The position numbers were made by a program, and so were the translations under genes. DNA of 12,015 nucleotides, taken from Chryseobacterium gleum (GTDB lineage Bacteria; Bacteroidota; Bacteroidia; Flavobacteriales_D; Crocinitomicaceae). The stretch lies in the NCBI GenBank assembly GCA_943326825.2, contig CALPUT020000040.1, positions 1 to 12,015 of the forward strand, given 5' to 3'. The notes below the pieces were generated by a model that saw nothing but the letters and a program-made list of their open reading frames with translations, did no database searches and was not told where the DNA came from. This document shows, one piece after another, positions 6,682 through 12,015 of the stretch (within the stretch, counting starts at the first letter, position 1; every line of letters starts with the position of its first letter).

Positions 6682-8139
6682 TTATTGATTATTAGAATTA
6701 TTATTATCTTCTTCAGTTGAAGTATGTCCATGATTATCGTGACCATGAGAATCATGACCGTGATGAGTATCTGGAGCATTTTTATATGACTCACCTGAAG
6801 ATTTTAATATTGTTTTAACCTCGTTTAAGGCTAATACTGGGAAGAATCTTGCGAACAATAAGAAGAATACAAAGAATAAACCAATTGTTCCTACATATAC
6901 ACCTAAATCGATATGAGTTGGGAAATGCATACTCCAAGAAGAAGGTAAGTAATCTCTGTGAATTGAAGTAACAATAATTACATAACGCTCAAACCACATA
7001 CCAATATTTACTACAATTGAAATAATAAAAGTAAATAATAAACTTCTTCTCAATCTTCTGATCCACATTAACTGAGGAGAGATAACGTTACAAGTCATCA
7101 TTGACCAATAAGCCCACCAGTAAGGTCCAGTTGCCCTATTTAAAAATGCATATTGTTCGTATTCAACACCTGAATACCAAGAAACAAATAACTCAGTTAA
7201 ATAAGCAACACCTACGATAGAACCAGTAACCATAATTACAATATTCATGTATTCTACGTGGCGTGTATGAATATATGCTTCTAAGTTCATTGCTTTTCTC
7301 ATTACTAACATCAATGTCTGTACCATTGCGAAACCAGAGAATACAGCACCAGCAACGAAGTAAGGAGGAAAAATCGTAGTATGCCATCCTGGTATAACTG
7401 ATGTAGCGAAATCGAAAGATACAATGGAGTGAACTGAGAATACAAGTGGAGTAGCTAAACCAGCTAAAACTAATGAAACTAATTCAAAACGATTCCAATG
7501 CTTTGCTCTACCTGACCAACCAAATGATAATAATGTATACATTTTCTTTGGAACTGGTCTTTTAGCTCTATCTCTAATTGTCGCGAAATCTGGAATTAAT
7601 CCTATATACCAAAAAACTAATCCTACAGATAAATATGTAGAGATAGCAAAAACGTCCCAAAGTAATGGAGAGTTAAAGTTCACCCACAAAGAACCAAAAT
7701 GATTTGGTAAAGGCATTGTCCAATATCCAACCCATAAACGACCCATGTGAATTAAAGGGAACAAACCAGCCATAAATACAGCGAATATTGTCATCGCTTC
7801 AGCCGAACGGTTAATTGCCATTCTCCATTTTTGACGGAATAATAACAATACAGCCGATATCAATGTACCAGCGTGACCAATACCTACCCACCATACGAAG
7901 TTCGTAATATCCCACGCCCATCCAATAGTTTTATTAAGTCCCCAGACACCTATACCTGTTCCTAATAAGTACAGAATACATCCTACTCCATATAATCCAA
8001 TAATTAAGGCAATACCGAAAAGTATATACCACATTCTTGGTGCTTTATCCTCAATTGGACGACAAACATCTTCTGTAATGTCGTGATAGGTCTTGTGACC
8101 TAAAATGAGGGGTTCTCGAATTGCAGCTTCTTTATGCAT
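6682..8139 (-). CDS. actC: Alternative complex III quinol-binding membrane subunit ActC (NrfD family)
   Basis: NrfD/PsrC-family membrane subunit that holds the quinol oxidation site of ACIII, next to an iron-sulfur cluster of ActB. The 485 residues contain about ten membrane helices. The N-terminal segment REPLILGHKTYHDITEDVCR (8-27) is typical of ActC. Polar residues in helices that could line the quinol or proton path are H89, H131 (HMGRLW), D162, H237 and D243; I assign them by analogy, not proof. The tail after residue 455 is unusual: HHGHDSHGHDNHGH, then acidic residues and an Asn-rich end, reminiscent of the His-rich N-terminus of CoxA. The gene begins 20 bases after actB and ends 8 before actD. 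Confidence 0.95.
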   Translation of the reverse strand: MHKEAAIREPLILGHKTYHDITEDVCRPIEDKAPRMWYILFGIALIIGLYGVGCILYLLGTGIGVWGLNKTIGWAWDITNFVWWVGIGHAGTLISAVLLLFRQKWRMAINRSAEAMTIFAVFMAGLFPLIHMGRLWVGYWTMPLPNHFGSLWVNFNSPLLWDVFAISTYLSVGLVFWYIGLIPDFATIRDRAKRPVPKKMYTLLSFGWSGRAKHWNRFELVSLVLAGLATPLVFSVHSIVSFDFATSVIPGWHTTIFPPYFVAGAVFSGFAMVQTLMLVMRKAMNLEAYIHTRHVEYMNIVIMVTGSIVGVAYLTELFVSWYSGVEYEQYAFLNRATGPYWWAYWSMMTCNVISPQLMWIRRLRRSLLFTFIISIVVNIGMWFERYVIIVTSIHRDYLPSSWSMHFPTHIDLGVYVGTIGLFFVFFLLFARFFPVLALNEVKTILKSSGESYKNAPDTHHGHDSHGHDNHGHTSTEEDNNNSNNQ

Positions 8140-8159
8140 GACAATTTTGTTTGTTCAAA

Positions 8160-11100
8160 TTAATGTTGACTTTTTTTATCTCCGTGACCTGCTTTCGCTT
8201 CTTCATGATGCTCTTCAGCAACTTGTAATTTTGCTAACAAATCATTCTTTTCATTTCTTACTTTCACTTTGTACCAGATGTTAGGCTTAACCCCAACTTC
8301 TTCTAAAGCCTGGTATGCTCTATCGTCTTCTGAGCTTTTTCGAACCATAGAAGTAATATCATTCCAATCTCCAACTAAGATAGCGTTAGAAGGACAAGCG
8401 TCAGCACAAGCTGTAGTAACGTCTCCGTCTACAACTGGACGAGCTTCTTTTTTAGCTTCTAATTTTCCAGCTTGAATTCTTTGTACACAGAAAGAACATT
8501 TTTCCATTACACCACGAGTTCTTACAGTAACGTCTGGATTTAATACCATACGACCTAAGTCATCTTGCGCAGGGTTAACTTCAGTGAATTTTTTATAAGA
8601 AGGATAGTTAAACCAGTTAAAACGACGAACTTTGTATGGACAGTTGTTTGCACAATATCTTGTACCAATACATCTGTTATAAGCCATTTGGTTTAAACCT
8701 TCATTACTATGGGTTGTAGCAGCCACTGGACAAACAGTCTCACAAGGAGCATGATTACAGTGGTGACACATCATAGGCATGTGTATTACCTTTGGATTTT
8801 CAGCTGGAATTTCAGCTTTTCCGAAACTAAAATCTTCTTCAGATTTACGTGTTCCTGGCGTAGCTTCCTCGTCCGATGCATAATATCTATCGATTCTAAT
8901 CCAGTGCATTTCACGACCTCTTCTTACTTCATCTTTTCCAACAACTGGAACGTTGTTTTCAGATTGACAAGCGATCATACAAGTACCACATCCGATACAA
9001 GAAGATAAGTCGATAGCCATACCCCATCTATGTCCAATATGTTCTACTGGATGAGCATCCCATAAATCGGCATCTTTGATATCCATCTTAACATGTTTAC
9101 CATCTTTATCCATTACAGATAAAGTATGTTTAGGATTGAATCTAGATCTATCTTTTGAATTGTAAATATCTAAAGTAGTTTCACGTACAATTGAATGACG
9201 TGCCATTACTGTATGATGAATTTGAGTAGCGGCAATTAAATAAGTTCCTGCTTCTTTTGCTAAAGTTCCAGATGCAGAGTAAGCATAAGTACCATTAGAA
9301 TTACTTAAAAATTGGAAAGCATTTGCACCAATAGCAACGTTTTTACCATTTTCAGTTACATGACCACCATATTCTTTTGTTTGGAATGCTGCTTTTCCGA
9401 TCTTTTCACCGTTTGCACCTCTTCCATATCCTAAAGCTATACCAACAGTTCCAAGAGCTTGTCCTGGTGATGGGTATACAGGTAAAATGACTTTTTTAGA
9501 TCCTACTGTTACAGTTGCTAAGTTCAATCCATTTTCTTGGTCAAAAGTTGTAGCGTATCCTGCCATTTCTGAAGGATTCATTGTAATGTAGTTATCCCAA
9601 GTAACTTTAGAGATTGGATCCGGCATCTCTTGTAACCAAGGATTATTTGCTTGAACACCAGTTCCGATTGCAGCTTTTTGATAAAGAACAACTTCTAAAC
9701 CATTCGCTTTAGTAATTTGATTTCCTAAACCAGCTAAAGAGACCTCGTTAAATACAGGCGCAGTTGCTGCTGGAATTGACATTTCTACACAACTATTGTG
9801 TATTGCCATATTCCAATATGTATTAAAACTTGAATATTTTGATTGTAATGGGAAACCATTTTTCTCCCATAATTTTTGAATCTCGTTGTAAACAACTTTA
9901 GAATCCTTACCACCTCTTATAGCTAAACCAGCCCAAACTAATAAAGATTCAGTAGCTGAAGCTGTATCAAATAAAGGACGAATTGTTGGTTGAGCAATAG
10001 CATAATGAGCTAATTTCGGATTGAAATCATTCCAAGATTCTAATGCGTGGTGATCTGGAGCAACTACTTTACATAAAGAAGCAGTTTCGTCAGCATGAGA
10101 TGCAAAAGAAACTGTTAAATTAATTTTAGAAATTGCTTCTCCAAATTCTTTACCATTTGGTAATGTATAAACTGGATTTGTTCCTAAAAACAATAATGCT
10201 TGAGGTCCTTTTCCAGCAATAACATCAGCAACTAACTTATTCATTTTATCATCTTCTGATTTGAATAAATTAACTGGGTTATTAATATTAATTGTTGTAG
10301 TATAAGCCCCTAACACACTGTTCAATTTATTAACTAAAATTTGAACTGCTTTGTTATTAGAACCTGAAACTACTAATGATTCTTTTTTAGATGCTTTTAA
10401 TGATTTAATCGCTTCATCAGCAATTTTCTTAACACCTGATTTTAATTCTGAAGAAACTCCCGTAGAAACTCCAAATCCTTTTAAGATATAAGATAATACA
10501 TTTGCTTGCTCAGAAGGCTTAACCATTCCTCTATAATCAGCATTAGATCCTGTAACAGACATAACTGATTCAAATTGGAATAATCTTGACATCCACTCAT
10601 TATCTGGATTTCTTGTTGCACCAAATTGAGATGCATATTCAGTAGATAATAACCAAGTACTTAAGAAATCTGCACCAATACTTACAATTGTTTTAGCTTT
10701 AGAAAAATCGTAATCAGGAATAATAGCTGATCCAAAAGAAGCTAAATTTGCTTGACGAATTCCTGCATAAGAAATAGCATCATATTGAATATGCTCAAAT
10801 GGACCACCAACTTCAGTATTACCTAAAGAAGTGCCTAATAATCTTACAACATCATTTGTAGTTGGACTAATGATTGTATTAGATACCAAAACAACCTTTC
10901 CTTTTTTTGCTTTTATAGCAGCCAATTCTTTAACAATTGACTCATCTATACTGCCCCAAGATTTAGAAGCACCATTTTGAGTTGGGCTTTGCAGTCTAGA
11001 ACCTTCGTATAAACCTAATACAGAAGCAACAATTTGAGGATTTGTTCCTCCATTAGTGAAACCAAAATCTTTGTTCCCTTTAATGTAAATTGGTCTACCT

Positions 11101-11438
11101 TCTCTTGTTTTAACTAAGATACTAGCATAAGAATTCCCATCATAATACGTAGATGCGTACCAAGTTGGCATACCCGGAGTAACATTTTCTGGTTTTACCA
11201 CATATGGTATTGCCTTTGTTACCGGAGCTTCACAAGCAGCTACTGTTGCAGCAGCTACACTGAAACCTAAAAATTTAAGGAAATCACGACGAGCAGTTGA
11301 AGTTTCATTTAACTTCTCATCGCCTAGAAACTCCTCCACAGACATTTGCTGAGGAAATTCTTGATCTCTATTTTGAAGGAAAGACTGAGTTTCATTCAAC
11401 TCATCAATTCCTTTCCAATATTTTCTTGTCGTTCCCAT
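8160..11438 (-). CDS. actB: Alternative complex III iron-sulfur subunit ActB (molybdopterin-oxidoreductase-like), Tat lipoprotein
   Basis: Large peripheral ACIII subunit that takes electrons from quinol bound at ActC. The 1092-residue protein (from ATG 11438) has a Tat signal, TARRDFLKF with R50/R51, running into a lipobox ending at Cys69, so it is probably a Tat-exported lipoprotein. Residues about 90-740 are a molybdopterin-oxidoreductase fold that in this family has lost the cofactor. Residues about 785-1060 are a four-cluster ferredoxin domain. The cysteine sets are 814/817/820/824, 891/894/899/903, 923/929/933 and 981/984/1011/1015. The third has Thr926 in place of the second Cys, which fits the known [3Fe-4S] cluster. 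ATG 11438 is preferred because MGTTRKYWKGIDELN is the usual ActB start. The longer frame from 11501 would overlap actA by 32 bases. Confidence 0.95.
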   Translation of the reverse strand: MGTTRKYWKGIDELNETQSFLQNRDQEFPQQMSVEEFLGDEKLNETSTARRDFLKFLGFSVAAATVAACEAPVTKAIPYVVKPENVTPGMPTWYASTYYDGNSYASILVKTREGRPIYIKGNKDFGFTNGGTNPQIVASVLGLYEGSRLQSPTQNGASKSWGSIDESIVKELAAIKAKKGKVVLVSNTIISPTTNDVVRLLGTSLGNTEVGGPFEHIQYDAISYAGIRQANLASFGSAIIPDYDFSKAKTIVSIGADFLSTWLLSTEYASQFGATRNPDNEWMSRLFQFESVMSVTGSNADYRGMVKPSEQANVLSYILKGFGVSTGVSSELKSGVKKIADEAIKSLKASKKESLVVSGSNNKAVQILVNKLNSVLGAYTTTININNPVNLFKSEDDKMNKLVADVIAGKGPQALLFLGTNPVYTLPNGKEFGEAISKINLTVSFASHADETASLCKVVAPDHHALESWNDFNPKLAHYAIAQPTIRPLFDTASATESLLVWAGLAIRGGKDSKVVYNEIQKLWEKNGFPLQSKYSSFNTYWNMAIHNSCVEMSIPAATAPVFNEVSLAGLGNQITKANGLEVVLYQKAAIGTGVQANNPWLQEMPDPISKVTWDNYITMNPSEMAGYATTFDQENGLNLATVTVGSKKVILPVYPSPGQALGTVGIALGYGRGANGEKIGKAAFQTKEYGGHVTENGKNVAIGANAFQFLSNSNGTYAYSASGTLAKEAGTYLIAATQIHHTVMARHSIVRETTLDIYNSKDRSRFNPKHTLSVMDKDGKHVKMDIKDADLWDAHPVEHIGHRWGMAIDLSSCIGCGTCMIACQSENNVPVVGKDEVRRGREMHWIRIDRYYASDEEATPGTRKSEEDFSFGKAEIPAENPKVIHMPMMCHHCNHAPCETVCPVAATTHSNEGLNQMAYNRCIGTRYCANNCPYKVRRFNWFNYPSYKKFTEVNPAQDDLGRMVLNPDVTVRTRGVMEKCSFCVQRIQAGKLEAKKEARPVVDGDVTTACADACPSNAILVGDWNDITSMVRKSSEDDRAYQALEEVGVKPNIWYKVKVRNEKNDLLAKLQVAEEHHEEAKAGHGDKKSQH

Positions 11439-11469
11439 ATCGCTTATTTCGACTTCTTCAATTCGTTTA

Positions 11470-12015
11470 TTAATAGTGACATTTAGCGCACTCCCAACCA
11501 CCTAATTCTTTAACAGTAACTTTACCATCTTCAAGGTATTTACCATATAAAGATTTGTCATTGTTCAATAGTCGTTTGTGGATTTCATTATAATACCCAT
11601 CATTTTTAGTGTCTAATGCACCTGTTGAAATTTCTTTCGCAGCGTGACATTCAATACACCATCCCATTGTTAACGTAGGTCTTGTAAGAACAACGTTACC
11701 TTCAATTTTATTCAATTCAGAAACTGGTTGAACTTTAGCTGTTTCAACTTGTTTCGTCATATCACCGTGACATTGTTTACAATCTAGTCCACCAACTACA
11801 ACGTGTTGAGAGTGATTAAAATAAACGTGATCAGGTAAAACATGAACTTTATTCCAAATAATTGGGGAAGTCTTACCTGTATATTTACCAGCACCTTCAG
11901 GAAGATAACCTGCGTGGTCATAAATTTTAGCAATTTGTTCTTTTTGAGCATCTGTTCTTCCTTGGACCTGTTTGTGACAATTCATACAAACATTTACAGT
12001 AGGTAAACCAGCTGA
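11470..12015 (-). CDS. actA: Alternative complex III multiheme cytochrome c ActA (N-terminus beyond window)
   Basis: C-terminal 181 residues of the multiheme cytochrome c subunit of ACIII, which carries electrons from ActB clusters toward ActE. Four CXXCH motifs are visible: CMNCH (10-14), CKQCH (79-83), CIECH (120-124) and CAKCH (176-180), the last one residue from the stop. ACIII ActA usually has five hemes, so the first, with the signal and membrane anchor, should lie beyond position 12015. The frame stays open to the window edge. The methionine at 11985 sits inside the first visible heme motif and cannot be the true start. VYFNHSQHV (64-72) holds histidines able to serve as distal heme ligands. 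The gene ends 31 bases before the actB ATG. Confidence 0.93.
   Translation of the reverse strand, partial: SAGLPTVNVCMNCHKQVQGRTDAQKEQIAKIYDHAGYLPEGAGKYTGKTSPIIWNKVHVLPDHVYFNHSQHVVVGGLDCKQCHGDMTKQVETAKVQPVSELNKIEGNVVLTRPTLTMGWCIECHAAKEISTGALDTKNDGYYNEIHKRLLNNDKSLYGKYLEDGKVTVKELGGWECAKCHY

Noticed and set aside
7193..7387. Minus-strand open frame of 64 codons inside actC
   Set aside because: Alternate frame of actC, which is intact and conserved through this region.
8269..8475. Plus-strand open frame of 68 codons
   Set aside because: Antisense to the well-conserved ActB ferredoxin domain; composition is that of a shadow frame.
8709..9008. Plus-strand open frame of 99 codons
   Set aside because: Antisense to the cysteine-rich part of actB; the His/Thr/Ser-rich product has no family features.
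8900..11200. ActB as an active molybdenum enzyme
   Set aside because: The region keeps the oxidoreductase fold, but ActB proteins are known to lack the pterin cofactor, and the gene context is clearly ACIII.
1..12015. Mobile elements, CRISPR arrays, tRNA/rRNA genes or defence genes
   Set aside because: The window is filled end to end by conserved housekeeping genes on one strand; no direct-repeat arrays, transposase frames or RNA-gene signatures were seen.

Overview
The window is AT-rich (about one-third G+C by eye) and all recognisable genes lie on the minus strand. Gene order and protein sequences point to Bacteroidota, most likely order Flavobacteriales. A Crocinitomicaceae-like lineage is my guess from the RuvB and CoxB style, not something the sequence proves. 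Bacteroidota signs are the actABCDEF-coxB-coxA order, the four-helix CoxB with a CNKIC copper motif, the lack of Shine-Dalgarno sequences, and a TAnnTTTG-type promoter candidate.

Layout in the direction of transcription (high to low coordinates): actA (12015 to 11470, 5' end outside the window), actB (11438-8160), actC (8139-6682), actD (6673-6137), actE (6081-5335), actF (5311-4109), coxB (4077-2833), coxA (2803-980), an intrinsic terminator (about 926-961), then ruvB (about 911 to 1, 3' end outside the window). Gaps between the act/cox genes are 8 to 55 bases and I see no internal terminator, so this looks like one operon whose promoter lies beyond position 12015. No gene-free stretch exceeds 300 bases.

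The genes encode most of an aerobic respiratory chain from quinol to oxygen. Alternative complex III (ActA-F) replaces the bc1 complex. It oxidises quinol (menaquinol in this phylum) at the membrane subunit ActC. Electrons pass through the iron-sulfur clusters of ActB and the c-hemes of ActA and ActE, and then reach the CuA centre of CoxB. CoxA, an A1-type heme-copper oxidase with both proton channels, reduces O2. Joint encoding fits the ACIII-aa3 supercomplex solved from Flavobacterium johnsoniae. Oxidase subunits III and IV and the assembly factors are not in the window. ruvB, the Holliday-junction helicase motor, is an unrelated neighbour behind the terminator.

I found no undescribed system. 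The items most worth a second look are a roughly 85-residue, probably helical insert in CoxB; Lys in place of the Glu that normally bridges CuA and Mg; the tight overlap of the coxA terminator with a possible ruvB promoter and a non-ATG ruvB start; similar His-rich tails on CoxA and ActC; and a GAAA-tetraloop hairpin between actD and actE.
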